Shown: in pieces, positions 30,481 through 41,605 of the stretch | Layout of the letters: each line of letters begins with the position of its first letter | Numbering within the stretch: position 1 is the first letter of the stretch | Assembly: GCA_018136815.1 (NCBI GenBank) | Contig: CM030931.1 | Coordinates: forward strand, 1,839,398 to 1,903,397 | Length of the DNA: 64,000 nucleotides | Direction of reading: 5' to 3' | Source: Isochrysis galbana | Lineage: Eukaryota > Haptophyta > Isochrysidales > Isochrysidaceae | Notes under the pieces: generated by a model | Databases searched by the model: none | Told to the model about the DNA's origin: nothing | Seen by the model: the letters and a program-made list of their open reading frames with translations, nothing else | Translations under genes and position numbers: made by a program

Positions 30481-31355
30481 AAATAAAATAATTAATGTTA
30501 TATCCTAGCCAACCCCACTAGCTAATTGGACACAACTTTTCCGTCCCGGAATCCCGCCATGCCTGACGAGCCAGGTGTCCGAGTGCTACCGGGGGGAGGG
30601 GGCACCGCCCCCTCCCCCCGATATTCGTCCTCCCCCCAGTGCACGCACCGACCCCGCGCACCCCAACACGTCCTCTCCTCGAGTCCACGCTGGGGGAAAA
30701 CCCCTTTCGGGTAAAAACAACGCAGGGGGGGGGGGCACTCATGAATAGGAGCCCAGAAACGCTAATCTCTCCTCGTAAGAAAGAGCGAGTGGCCGCGACG
30801 AGCCGCGGCCCTTCCCTCCTGGTTCTGGCGCCCCCGTCTTCTCTTACCCAAACGGGGCGAGAAGACACGTAAACGCCGGAGGGGAGAGCTGCCACTCCCC
30901 CCTCCCCTCCCTCTTCCCTTTTCCTCCTCTCTTCCCTGCGGCGGGGGCCCATGGCGCGCGCCTGCGGCCCCTCTTCAGGTCCCCAGGAGGCCGGCAGGGG
31001 CCTAGGAGCGCAGCTCAGGGGGCAGGTGAGGTTGGGGCATGGCCCTGGCCCCTCCTGCCTCTCCATCGCTGGCTCTCGAGCCCCTGCCAGTCGACTGGAG
31101 CTGGCTGGGGGGTCCTGATCAGGGGGGCCCAGGGGGAGGAGGGGCTGGTCAGAGGGATGGGCTGGCCACGACAGGCCAGGGCGGGCGAATCAGGCGTGCC
31201 TGTGGGGAGAGGGATGGGTCAGCATGGCAGTGTGCTCCTGGCAAGCCATCAGGCATGCCAGGAGAGTGGGTGGTTCCTCCCCCATGGCGGGGGAGGAGTG
31301 GAGAGAGGGGGGGGCTCGTGCCCCGCCATGAGTGAACCAAGTATAAACTTAGTTG
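30481..31355 (-). mobile_element. SINE-like/non-autonomous retroelement, copy 2 (875 bp)
   Basis: Near-identical to 24237-25109 from the AT-rich end to the terminal AGTATAAACTTAGTTG, with its own different 17-bp flanking duplication. Two copies with the same ends but different duplications define the boundaries of the element. A minus-strand frame (30518-31066, 182 codons, rich in Arg, Gly and Pro) spans much of it. The frame is not preserved in copy 1 and has no recognised domain, so it is not called as a gene. Confidence 0.88.
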
Positions 31356-31372
31356 TTTCGTCTTATTCGATA
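31356..31372 (+). repeat. Target-site duplication of retroelement copy 2 (right)
   Basis: Identical to 30464-30480. Confidence 0.88.
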
Positions 31373-31973
31373 GGTCTCTTGGAATCCTGTGCGGCAGGAT
31401 TGCCCCTCGTTTCCGTAATGGTGCGATTCCCCTTCCCTCTGGGCGGTAAACACGCCCCTCCGGTCGTGATTATTATTATCAAGCCCGCCATTCCATCACT
31501 CTCCGCCGTTCCCGCCGCGCCTATCGCCGATCGTTTCGCTTCCGTCTCCTTGCATATCGAGCCAGTGGGGTCATGCTCGATCCGTCAGGCCCGCGCACTC
31601 GACTTTTGTCTCCGCAAGAAATAAGACCCCCCCCCCCATCCCCTCGCCCCTAAGAAACCTCAAATAAGAAACCCCCGGGCGGAGCCCGATGGGGACAAGA
31701 AAGCTTTAGAAACTTTGGCGTCCTGTTTTCTTAATGGTGCACCCATACTCCATACTGCAGGCCCAGGCCCTATTAGGCCTTAGGTTGCACCGTCTCATTT
31801 TTGGCGACGTGGAACGGCCTCTGCCACGAGTGCTGTGTCGAGAAGCACGGAACGCCTCGCACTCGCGCATTGGCTCGTGAGTAAGGTTCAAGTTGGGTTT
31901 GGGTTTGCGCCTGTATGCTGCATGTACCATAACTTTTAAATAACCCACGTTCATGTATTATTACCACTAGTAG

Positions 31974-31980
31974 TATAAAA
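31974..31980 (+). promoter_or_regulatory. Possible TATA box of the INPP4-like gene
   Basis: TATAAAA lies about 255 bases before the start codon at 32234. Between them is C-rich leader, including a long C run at 32200-32222. Use of this box is inference. The rest of 31373-32233 shows no gene. Confidence 0.35.
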
Positions 31981-32233
31981 ACAATGCGCTGCAACTGTGC
32001 TGCAACTCTGCCACGAGTGAGGTTCGAAATCGGTGAGCTCGCTCGTCGGTTTACGTCAAATAAACCTCACAAAACGAAACGCCGCATTCCTCTCTCCCCC
32101 CTCCCCACTTGTCAGTCCGCGGGCCGCTGCGCGCCGCGCCGCCTCCGCCCCGCCCGCCGGCCCGGCCCGGCCCCCCCCTCTCTTCCACCCGCCCTCGCCC
32201 CCCCCCCCCCCCCCCCCCCCCCGCGCGCCGCGG

Positions 32234-34753
32234 ATGGCTGCCGATGTGCGCAACCCCTCTGCGATCCACCAGCTTGAGCTTGCTGTGGGCGCTGTGCACG
32301 CGACCACCAGCATCGAGCCAGTCTGCCACTGGCGACAAAGCAAGGCGTTCCTCCCGCTCCGCCTACCTGCTGCCGAGGAGCACGAGGTCTGCGAGATGGC
32401 AGTACGCTGCCGTTGTCTTCCGGGTGGGGCCCAGTCCAATCCACTCGCGCTACTGCTCGACACGTCGTCGCACACTTCAGTGCTGCTCGGCCGGACAGAG
32501 TGGAAGCAGCGGACTGACTCGCCCAACTTCGCCGCTCTCATCTGCTTCGACATCGCGCTATTAAGCGCCGGGGTTGCGACTACTCTCGAATTACAGCTGC
32601 GTCACGTCGAGGAGCCCTTTTGGGACCAGCGCGACGCGGAAGAGGTGACGGCTCTGCACATGATGCCGGTACTTGGGCGCGTCTCCTTCCGCTTTGAGGA
32701 GGTGCTCGGCGCGCCACAAAGACAGCTCGAGCTGAGATTGGGAGTTGGGGTGTTTGCCGATCACTCGGGCCCATATCCCGCCACCGCCACGCTGCGCGTG
32801 CGGTCAGCCGTTGGCTGGCCGATCAACCAGCTTGTGGCGCAGCACTCGTGCATGAACTACCGGTTCATCTGCAGCGGCGACACTGATGGGGCAGGGTGCG
32901 GAGAGGAACTGCCCGCTCATAGCGGGTGCGGCTGTGGGTTGCACCACGTGGAGCTACGGGACGTGTCGAAGCCGGCGCCGCGGGAGCTGCGCGTTTGCGA
33001 GCACATGCTCCGCTGCTCCTACGGGTACGAGGTGCCTAAGGCTGTTTTGACAATGCTCCTTGCGGACGCAGAGCTCAACGCCGCTGTCTCAACAGGTCAT
33101 GCAGGAGCGCTGGGTAAGGGGCGTCCGTTCTCGAGCGTGAGCTCGGGTGGCGAAACACCGGCAGGGATGTCCAAGTGGGACTTCTCACCGCAGGGTCTCG
33201 GTCAAATCCAAGCCTTGCGCACCGTGAGGAGCGTGCCTGCGGCGCGGCCCCCGTCTGTTGACATTTCTACAAGGGGAAACACCGCTCTGACGCAGCTCAA
33301 CGCGTTGCTGAGTGCGGCCCTCACGCCGTCCGCGTGGGCAGCCTTCGCGGCCTGGTGTCGTTGCGCCCTCGAGGGCCTCGACGTGGAGGCTGGGAGCGAG
33401 CGCGCAGGCTTCAAGGCTTCAACGGCCAAGAAGGACCCACGCATCGCTGCGATACCAGTCAACCTCCAACTCAACCTGCTTGAGGTCCAACCCGACCCGC
33501 TCCCAACGGAGGCGGGACGGCGAGTTCACAACCCGCCCCGACGTTCCGATCCAACGTCAGCTACACCGGGCCTCACGGCGGAGACGTCTGGCACCGCCCA
33601 GGGCGCGCGTAGACTGGGGCCGGTGAGCGCGGAGTTAGGCGCCGTATGGCCAACGGTCACCCTAGGAGCTCCGGCAGCACACTCCCTTGGATTCAAGGAT
33701 GGTGGAGCGACGGCTGTGGCCGCCAAGCTGCGCACTCTGCTGACATCACGCGAATTGGCAAGCAGGAGGGCGGCATTAGAACTTGCCGCGAGTTTCAGCC
33801 GGCGGTATGCGCTGCTGTTGTGCCATGGTCTGAGCGCACTCGCAGCTTGCTTCACACTCAATTGCCGCACGCAAGTCGAGCGCCGATCAACCTCCTTCTT
33901 CACGCAGCTCAATCAGCTTGGATTCCTTTGCCACATTGAGTCGCTCCTCTCAACCCGCGGCGACGAATGGGGAATGCTGCAGGATACGGAAGCCGTCGTA
34001 GGGATGCTGGGCCAGGTATTGCTTATGATGCTGCCGTCATCCGAGGAGGTGCCCGCTGGCGTCGCTGTTAGAGGTGGTGTGCACAACTTAGTGCTGTGCT
34101 TCACGCCATCCGAGCTAGGCTTCCGCGACGCCATTCATGCCGAGACATTTGGCCTTGTACCGGGTACCGCGTTTCATGTGAAGCCCATTTTCTTCACTCA
34201 GGGAATCAACGAGGAGCAGTCGATGGCGAATTTGATGCAAACGCACACCGCCGAACAGGCTGCCATCAATGAGCGGGCACTGCGAGAGCTTCAGCGCTTT
34301 CATGCGGCGTTTGAGGCCTTGGCCCACACCTCGGAACAACTGGCGGTACCTTTGGCCACCTCGGAGGTACTAGATCGGCAGAGGAGGCTCCTGACGAAGG
34401 CTCGCCGGCTGCTTGTCGAGCCCCCAGACGCAAAAAACGTGCAGCTCCTACACGTCACAGCCGCTCTTACGCGGCTGCTCGACGGTGGGCGCATCACCTT
34501 GTGCAAAAGCGGCAAGGACCGCTCGGCAATGAGCCTCACACTAGAGCACGCTCTGTTATTGCAGCGTGAGCACGGGCTGGGCGAGGCGGCCACAGCAAAT
34601 GCACTCGTCACGATGCGCCGACACGGCGTGAGGCGCGAAAACGTTCGCCAAAACACGTCACGGCGCGTGTTTGCCTTCAATTGGATGCAACAAAAAATGC
34701 TGCCCGAAAGTTACAGACCACCGGAAGGCTCGGCCAAGGGCGCCGCGGCTTGA
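32234..34753 (+). CDS. Inositol polyphosphate 4-phosphatase (INPP4-like)
   Basis: Intronless frame of 839 residues. Near the C-terminus is the CX5R phosphatase loop CKSGKDRSAMS with the catalytic Cys at about residue 757. It is followed by SLTLEHALLL, MRRHGVRRENVRQNTSRR and FAFNWMQQKMLPESYRPPEG. This block is typical of INPP4A/B, which remove the 4-phosphate from PtdIns(3,4)P2 and so act in endosomal phosphoinositide turnover. The length is somewhat below animal INPP4 (over 900 residues). The N-terminal ~200 residues could be the C2-like domain expected there. The first ATG after the C run is used (MAADVRNPSAIHQLEL); the open frame upstream is low-complexity leader. Confidence 0.85.
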   Translation: MAADVRNPSAIHQLELAVGAVHATTSIEPVCHWRQSKAFLPLRLPAAEEHEVCEMAVRCRCLPGGAQSNPLALLLDTSSHTSVLLGRTEWKQRTDSPNFAALICFDIALLSAGVATTLELQLRHVEEPFWDQRDAEEVTALHMMPVLGRVSFRFEEVLGAPQRQLELRLGVGVFADHSGPYPATATLRVRSAVGWPINQLVAQHSCMNYRFICSGDTDGAGCGEELPAHSGCGCGLHHVELRDVSKPAPRELRVCEHMLRCSYGYEVPKAVLTMLLADAELNAAVSTGHAGALGKGRPFSSVSSGGETPAGMSKWDFSPQGLGQIQALRTVRSVPAARPPSVDISTRGNTALTQLNALLSAALTPSAWAAFAAWCRCALEGLDVEAGSERAGFKASTAKKDPRIAAIPVNLQLNLLEVQPDPLPTEAGRRVHNPPRRSDPTSATPGLTAETSGTAQGARRLGPVSAELGAVWPTVTLGAPAAHSLGFKDGGATAVAAKLRTLLTSRELASRRAALELAASFSRRYALLLCHGLSALAACFTLNCRTQVERRSTSFFTQLNQLGFLCHIESLLSTRGDEWGMLQDTEAVVGMLGQVLLMMLPSSEEVPAGVAVRGGVHNLVLCFTPSELGFRDAIHAETFGLVPGTAFHVKPIFFTQGINEEQSMANLMQTHTAEQAAINERALRELQRFHAAFEALAHTSEQLAVPLATSEVLDRQRRLLTKARRLLVEPPDAKNVQLLHVTAALTRLLDGGRITLCKSGKDRSAMSLTLEHALLLQREHGLGEAATANALVTMRRHGVRRENVRQNTSRRVFAFNWMQQKMLPESYRPPEGSAKGAAA

Positions 34754-35416
34754 GGCGCGCCAATGGGACGTCACGGCTCGCCCGCGCCCGTCTCGAGCTT
34801 GTTTTTTCGATTGTCATTTCTGATCGGCTGGTTAGCACCACACCACTCTGTTGTCTGTTGTTACGTTTTGTTGCGGCGGGCGGCGGAGGGAGGTCTCGGG
34901 CCCAAGCCTAGCGGGCTCCATGCCGGGGTTTCTACTGCGTTATTTCGTGCAATTGCATCATTCCTGAGTTGGGCCGTGTTGCCCCCCCCCCCTATCGCTA
35001 GCTCGCGCTTACAAAACACAACAAAAACACAAACAATCACCGCGCCCGCACGGAGCGATGGGACAACATACCTGACTTCTAGCTGCAGTCGTCAACGCGC
35101 TTCTCCAAAAAAAAAACATCTGAAGATTCTGGGCTACACACCTACTACTGACTGGGACTGGTCTCCCTTCTCTACTTGCATCGCCCTTACTTCCCTCCCT
35201 CCACCTCTTCCCCTGCCCCCCTTCTTTCCTTTTTCTTCGGTTTCCGGGGTCCGGCCTTGGTGCGCTACCTAAGGCCTGGTTCAGAGTGCGGGGGCCGGGC
35301 AGGCCTGTTGCGTCTTCTCTTTTGGCGTTCGCGTCTGCCTTCGCTCGCGCCTATTGTGACAGTGGCGCCGGGTCGGCTGCGTCTCTGATGTTGACCTTGT
35401 TCTACGTTTTGTTGGC

Positions 35417-35701
35417 TTATTCGTCTTTGTTTTGTTGCTCCTTGGGTTCCTCGACAGCGTGTGCTATCCTCAGCTTTGTGGCTAGATTTACTAGTTCCTT
35501 GCTGGGTTTGAGCCCGCCGTTGTCGTTCATACTGAAAACGGGCCTCAAGTCGCTTATGTCTATCCGTTTTTTGGGTTGTCTACCCATGCCCGCTTGGGCG
35601 GTTCTTGCCGCGTCGGTCTCGTTTGCGAAGAGTAGAGCTTTACTTAGCGTGGTGTATCGTTCTATTGTTCTTATCAGTATTGATTCTTCTGAGAATGCCA
35701 C
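35417..35701 (-). pseudogene. SKE-motif small protein, second copy
   Basis: A minus-strand open frame of 94 codons without an initial ATG; the first in-frame ATG is at 35587. Its central part (RTAQAGMGRQPKK through GGLKPSKELVNLATKL) aligns without gaps to the 53-aa protein at 21707-21868. No ORF1-like partner is next to it. It may be a fragment of the same mobile family. Bases 34754-35416 and 35702-36208 show no other gene. Confidence 0.4.
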
Positions 35702-36208
35702 TCCTTCGTAGTGTATTCTATAAAAATCAGTAATGATATACCTCCATGCTACCAGATACAGAGTGTATATCGCTTTCGGGGCGTCTCCATTCGGGAAAAT
35801 AAACAGATTGTCGATTATAGTTTCCTCTCTGTTTCTACCCGCTTTAAATTTTAAATTTTTAACAAATTTTTATGGGTCGCGGCGCGGCAAAGGAACGGAA
35901 CTAGCGCTAACTCAAGACAGGACCCCCTGCCGCGGCAAGCGCAAGCACCCTTCCCCCTTATGCCACCCAGCTCTTCACTAGCTTTCTACCTGCGCTAGCT
36001 GGAGCGCCCCTCCCTCCACACTCAAACAGCCCCCCACGCCAGGATCCTGTTTTGGTCTCGCAGGCAAGGGGGCCTAATGGGAGGGAGAGGAGCAACTCCT
36101 CAGAGAGGAGCTGTGGGGAAGGAGATGTCTGAGTGGGGGCGCTATACCCTTGCGCTAGGCATGGGCAGCGACGCCGCCTCAAGACATATCCTCCCTCTTG
36201 TCTTAAGT

Positions 36209-36590
36209 CGAAATTTTTGGTGCTTGAAACAGAGGGCGAGGGGGTTGTGCTTCTTGGGTTGCTTGTAGTTCCAAGAGGGAGTGGGAGAGGGAGTGAAGTG
36301 TTGGAAGAGGGCCCAAGGCAGGGCACTGAGTTGTAGGTGATTGTGGCCCACAAGAGTGGGGTGAAAACGAGAGGTGTATCAACATGAGTCTTGAGTTGAA
36401 ATTTTTGGTGCTTTGAACAGAGGGCGAGGGGGGTCGTGCTACTTGGGTTGGTTGTAGAGGGAAGGGAGAGTGGGAGAGGGAGTCAAGTGTTGAAGGAGTG
36501 CCCAAGGCAGGGCACTGAGTTGTAGGTTCTTGTGGCCCAAAGGAGCGGGGTGAAAACGAGAAGTGACTCAACATGGAAAACAGAGGCTTA
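36209..36590. repeat. Two tandem units of about 188 bp
   Basis: Each unit begins GAAATTTTTGGTGCTT, continues with AGAGGGCGAGGGGG, GAGAGTGGGAGAGGGAGT-like sequence, CCAAGGCAGGGCACTGAGTT and GGGGTGAAAACGAGA, and ends with CAACATG. The copies differ by scattered substitutions and small indels. Confidence 0.8.
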
Positions 36591-36683
36591 GGGTGCTCTC
36601 CGTAGGAGATTGATGGTTGTGAAGTGCCCTCCCATGTTGGGTGCACTGATGGTAGAGGTTTCCACCATGGGGAGGGCGCTGAG

Positions 36684-36775
36684 AACAACAGGATACACCG
36701 ACTCACGAACACACCGGAATCATTCACCCAAACCAAGCAAATTATCAAGCAACCGCGACCCCAAATCACCGATAA
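36684..36775 (+). repeat. Dispersed repeat, direct copy at 53255-53341
   Basis: Starts AACAACAGGATACACC and passes through GGAATCATTCACCCAAACC to CGACCCCAAATCACCG with only a few differences from the other copy. It lies at the start of a purine-rich, T-poor stretch. Confidence 0.8.
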
Positions 36776-36779
36776 CTCA

Positions 36780-37703
36780 AACACGTCGCGAGAGACGGAG
36801 AGAGAGAGCGAGCGAGAGAGAGAGACTCCGCAGCGACGGCCGGAGCGTGTCTCCCTTGTAACTTCCCACGTAGCGGAGAGTCCGAAGGGGAGCGTCATGT
36901 CGCGCGACCACGGCGATCACTTTGGATACAGATCGCAACGAGATATCTTCACGACAGAGGAAATCTTGCCGTTGAGCGTGAACCTTCTAGACGCTTCTAA
37001 CGAACAACCCTGAGTAGCAACCAAGGGGAAGAAACACCAAAGGGGCCAAGGGCTTGCATGTAGCTTGCATCAAGGGGAAAGATTCCCTCACCTAGGAAGC
37101 GAACCTACACCGGTCTCCAAGGGGAGATGGCAAATTAAACCTCAAATCTCGAGCGGATAGAGCAACCGACTCGCTCGCCAAACACCTTGACCGAGAAGAA
37201 AGAAGCAAGGACCTACAAGCCAAGGGTAGCGGACCTAGGGAATGTGAGAGGAAGTTTCCGAACGCCAACGCGAACGCCAAACGCGGGAAGGCAACGAAAC
37301 CCTAACCAGGCCAAGCAGAACCTACGAAGAACAGGCCTGGACGACAACGAAAGTTAGCAAGCCCCAAGAAAGAACCGGAACTCAACAAGAAACAACAAGC
37401 CTTGCAAGAAGCTAAATAAGCATCCTGAAGGCACCCCGAGAGCCTGAGACAAGCGCGCAGCGAGTGACAGGCGACCTGGCTCCTTTGAGTCAAGATTACC
37501 CGAAAGGAGGAAACCTGGAATCTAGACCTGACAAACAGGCTAGAAGGAACGAAACGAGAACCCGAATTCTAGATCGCTAGGGACGAACCCTACCAACCTA
37601 GATGTACCTGAGCTTCACCGTGTGGCCGCACGGCGAAGGACCTGGAAACAAGAGCCTGGAAATCGCATCATCTAAGATGAATGCGACAGATCCCTAGGAT
37701 GGT
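36780..37703. other. T-poor, A/G-rich stretch with no gene
   Basis: Marked strand asymmetry (few T on the plus strand), GA repeats near 36796-36825 and no sustained frame. It resembles the leader of an unidentified repeat family. It runs into the first assembly gap. Confidence 0.5.
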
Positions 37704-37803
37704 NNNNNNNNNNNNNNNNNNNNNNNNNNNNNNNNNNNNNNNNNNNNNNNNNNNNNNNNNNNNNNNNNNNNNNNNNNNNNNNNNNNNNNNNNNNNNNNNN
37801 NNN
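37704..37803. other. Assembly gap (100 N)
   Basis: Run of N, conventionally a gap of unknown size. It interrupts the ORF1-like fragment that follows. Confidence 0.99.
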
Positions 37804-38165
37804 ATGGGGTTTTGTTTTAGATGGCGCCGGGCCGGCCCCTCGCGCCGGAGCACGAGGGCGGTAACGCGGCTGTGTAGGGTCCCGGCCCGGGGGCCTTCCC
37901 TATGGGATCGTCCCTCTGGTGCTTTGTGGCTGGTGTGGCTGTGGATTGTGCTGGAGGTGTGTTGCCTGCTGGCTGGTGCCAGCATGGCGGCTTTGCACAT
38001 GTCGTTCATGGTGATGCGCGGGCGCGGCCCGCCGGCTCCTGTGCCCACCTGACTGGGGGGGTCGTCTTGGCGCGGTCGCTTTGGCGACAGCGGCGTGTCC
38101 GTGAGCTCTTCGTCCATCATGGCGAGGGCAGCGGCAGCGAGAGCGGGCGGCGGCGCGCGCTCCAT
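37804..38165 (-). pseudogene. ORF1-like N-terminal fragment (MERAP family)
   Basis: The minus-strand frame starts MERAPPPALAAAALAMMDEE and has the basic KRPRQ motif, as at 20373. The leader before the ATG (CAACTATCGTTAAAACGAGA) matches the one at 8152 in pattern. The frame runs about 120 codons into the assembly gap, so its true length is unknown. Confidence 0.5.
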
Positions 38166-38189
38166 GACCCTCTCGTTTTAACGATAGTT

Positions 38190-39415
38190 GCCCGCGCTCT
38201 ATCCTTAGAGCGTGTCTTCCCCACACCCCGTCCCTCTCTCTCCTCTTCCCGCCCCGCGTCCACAGCCCACCGCCGAGATCCCTTCCTTCCCGCTTTCCCA
38301 CGCTTCCTCGGCGTTTCCTTGTTCCCTTGGCCAGAGAGGTCCGGAGAGTCCCGCTCCCGCCGCTCCTTCAGCGCTCGCCCCTCTCCCGTTTCCATTAGTT
38401 TCCCCATTGTTCCTAGGTTCTTCCGGTGTGACCCCCCCCCCCCCCCCCGGTTGTTTTCTCCCCGTGTTGTTTTCCTACGCAGCTTCCGCGACCATCGCGC
38501 TAGTAGGACGCCCCCTGTGTCTCCCCTCCGTCTCCTGTCTCGCTCCCGTCTGCCATGCCCGCTCATGACTCGCCAGTGCCGGCTCGACTGCTCCCTCCCC
38601 GTGCTGCCTCCGGTCGCTCCTCCCGTCCCTCTCGTTCTACACTTCGTTACATCCCATGCTACGGGCTCACAGCCACAGCCACACACTGACATGTCACAAG
38701 ATCTCCACCTGCCACAGCCACAAAGTTCAATTATTTTTTTGTATTTAATCCGTTTGTTTCAATCCACATCCACCGCACCCTCACGTTCGCCGAGCTCTCG
38801 CATCAGCGCTGCGCATCGCGCGTCAAAGGGCGCCTTCTGCTCCTCCTCATGCGCCCCCCCCCCCAAAACACCGCGCACTCCAGGCACGCCAGACGCACCC
38901 CCGTCGGGTAGTCCGCGAGGATCGTGCCGAAACACTGCACCTCCAGCTCCGCCAGCAGTGCGCCCGTCGACGGCATTCGCGTGAAAATCCAACACAACAC
39001 GCACACACGGGCACGCACACAAACATCCCGGGGAATATGACGCACAACCGCGCCGTCGTGCAGCGGGCGCGCGTCGCCAACGTTGCCGCGCGCGTCGCCG
39101 ATGCCAACCGAAACCAAGAGAGAGAACCCCTTTTGGGGAAATCTAAAGGTCGGCTCTCACCCTAACCGCAACAAGGGGACTTGCGCTAGGGTACAGGGTG
39201 AAGCAAGAGAGGAGAGTTCGGGGTGGGGACGGAAGGGGTACGTCATGGTTCACCACGAGGCGATGGAATGGTGCCGGTCCCTTGATGACAACGCAGAGGC
39301 GCTCAGCCGCTTTGTATACGGTTGTTCCCTTGCATCCGCATCATTTGGTACGAAAAGACAAGCGCGTGTACGATGTACCACGCCATCTGCGATTGCTGCG
39401 TCACAGCCCGCCGCG
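38190..39415. other. Intergenic, CT-rich then unique, no gene called
   Basis: 38210-38560 is C/T-rich with a poly-C run near 38432. Frames at 38759-39117 overlap on the minus strand without recognisable domains. The remainder is the 3' flank of the sulfotransferase gene. Confidence 0.4.
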
Positions 39416-40952
39416 TTACATGAAGCCGGATGATGGCCGCCAACAGCCTAAAGGGTCGGTGAGAGAGGAATTGGACTGATACTGCCAAGGGCATTCGAAA
39501 AGCCGGTGGGCGTAATAGGTGCGGCACAGCGCAATCGACTCCTCCACAGGGCAACGTATGTTCTCAGGGGCGAGCTCGGGCGCTTTGATCGACGTTTCAG
39601 GGTGGTATCTGCAGATTGTCTGAGCACGCGGTGCTGCCAACCATGCTTTCTGTGTCGCTGCCACCTCCGCCTTGAATTGTTTGACCCTCTCCTCGAAACC
39701 AGCGCCAAGGGCCTTAATCCGCGCAGTAAAGGCGGAGTTCCACTTCTCCCACATCTGATGATCGAGCGGGGCGACGCGGCGCACAGCCTCGCGGCACATC
39801 TCCATGTCTGGACAAATCGAGGAGGCTGTGCCTCGGAAGCCCCCCTTGCCCCCGGGCCTATTGTATTTGTATATTTGCACTGGCAAACCGATAAGATCTC
39901 CAACGAGGAGAAGGGTCTCGTCAAATTTGTCTGTCGTGCCCACCTGCAAATGTCATAGAGGGCCAAGGGCTCTGGTCAGGATGTTGCGGACAGGGCGAGG
40001 CAGCGCTGGCTCGATGTCTCCGCAACACAATAATAGGGTTCAGTCCTGCACCTAGGATAGTGAATGCAAGCGCGCGAGCGGGCATGATACGTACCACGTC
40101 GAATGCGGACAGCATCGCATCAAGACGCTCCCACGTGGTCTGATAATGTGCCGGCAGACGACCATGATACTCTGCAGGCATGGCGGCCATCCCACGAACC
40201 ATCACCGAAGACTGAAGGTTGGGGTTCTGCGCTACCCAATCTGTAAAGTTGTTGCCCCATGGTGGCCGTCGTTTTGAGTTCTTCACGCGCGCCTCGCGCT
40301 GTCTGAAGGCGACACCCCACTTATAGAAGGATAGGTAATAGGCAAGAGGCTCGCGAACGCGCGTCACGAGGACAATCGGGCAGTCGATCCCGCCAGACTT
40401 GTAGATCTGTCGCAGATCTTGCATGTCTGACATCATTTTGTCCGACATCTCCTCTGAGCCGAAATGAGCCTCGTACATGAGCAAGTGAGACGGAGCTCGA
40501 CCGGCGCTCGCGGCCTCCTTTGCAATTGTCTGCAGAAGCTTCCAATCCGAGCGCCAAAAAGTCTGCATATAGCCCTGATATAGCCCATAGCCCAGCCGCT
40601 CGTTCTCTAGGAAGATGTCTCGCATCGTGGAGCCGCCGTTTTTATGGACATGCCGGTCGATCACGACAGCGCACTGGCGCTTGGGCGTGCGTTGCCAGCT
40701 TGCGAGCGTGTGGTTGTGCTGGGGCGTCGTCACGAGGTCCTCTCCTGCCGCCCACGGCAGCACGTTGATCACATCTCCCGGACGGCAGTAGCCAAGCGGT
40801 GCCTTGCTCGCGTGCAAATTGCGCCTGTTTCTGTCCAAATGCGCAGGCCAGACCCACCGGCGCGCGGGCTGGCGCGTGGCCTTGCGCAGGGCCGCCGGGT
40901 TCCGCGTGTGCCTGCCCGGCACGCTTTCCATCCTCAGCTCTGCCGCCGCCAT
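39416..40952 (-). CDS. Sulfotransferase-like protein (PAPS-dependent)
   Basis: Two exons on the minus strand, 40095-40952 and 39416-39943, join in phase 0 (donor GTACGT, acceptor TTTGCAG) to 461 residues. The 5' phosphosulfate-loop-like motif is IDRHVHKNGGSTMRDIF (about residues 98-114). The 3'-phosphate-binding-like motif is VLVTRVREPLAYYLSFY (about 194-210). These motifs and their spacing fit Golgi carbohydrate sulfotransferases of the heparan 2-O/Gal-3-O type, which move sulfate from PAPS to glycans. The start at 40952 gives no membrane anchor. The frame is open to 41249 and that extension contains a hydrophobic helix (LILGAALLLGVQASL), so a longer type II form is possible. Confidence 0.7.
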
Positions 40953-41049
40953 CACACGGGGAGCCGCGCGAGCCACACACCTCGCTCCGCTCTCTTCTCC
41001 CTTCTCTCCCTTCTCTCCTCTCTCCCCGATCTTCCCTGATTTTTTTCTC

Positions 41050-41605
41050 ACATCTACTCTAGAATGACGTGAAATCCCAAAATGAATTGAAGACAAGGAA
41101 GCTTGTACTCCTAGGAGTAATGCAGCGCCGAGGATTAATTTTATGTTGCTAACGAGAGTGAGTGGCGGTACTCCCACTAGCCTTGCACCTTGGACCAACC
41201 CGCCAGGCCACAAGAACCAGGACCGATCTATGAATAACATATGGGGCACGAACTATCACTATCACACCCGTTTGGAAAAACATCTGAAGATTGTGGCTAC
41301 TCCTACTAAGGTCTAAGGTCACGTTCCGTCGAAAGAGGGAAGAGGGCCATCACGTCAAGTTTTATTCTTTACCGATACATGTTTAATAATATATCATATA
41401 ATATAATCAGAATTATACGTTTCATATTCATATACCTGAATATTCAATATTCCGAACTATTTATTATACCCTCCAATATTCGAGGCCAAGGGCTAAGGGC
41501 TAAGGGCTTACATTCGCTCACATTCTATCCCACAAATGCTATTTGCTAGGCCCTCCAACGTTTGCGGCATTTCTAGGCATTTCACTTAGCCGCGTCTTTG
41601 GCACT
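41050..41605. other. AT-rich intergenic region
   Basis: Contains AAAACATCTGAAGATTGTGG near 41277, a short string also found near 35116. No gene is seen. Confidence 0.45.

Noticed and set aside
30518-31066. 182-codon minus ORF inside the retroelement
   Set aside because: Broken by a 4-base difference in the otherwise near-identical copy at 24237-25109, and compositionally low-complexity.
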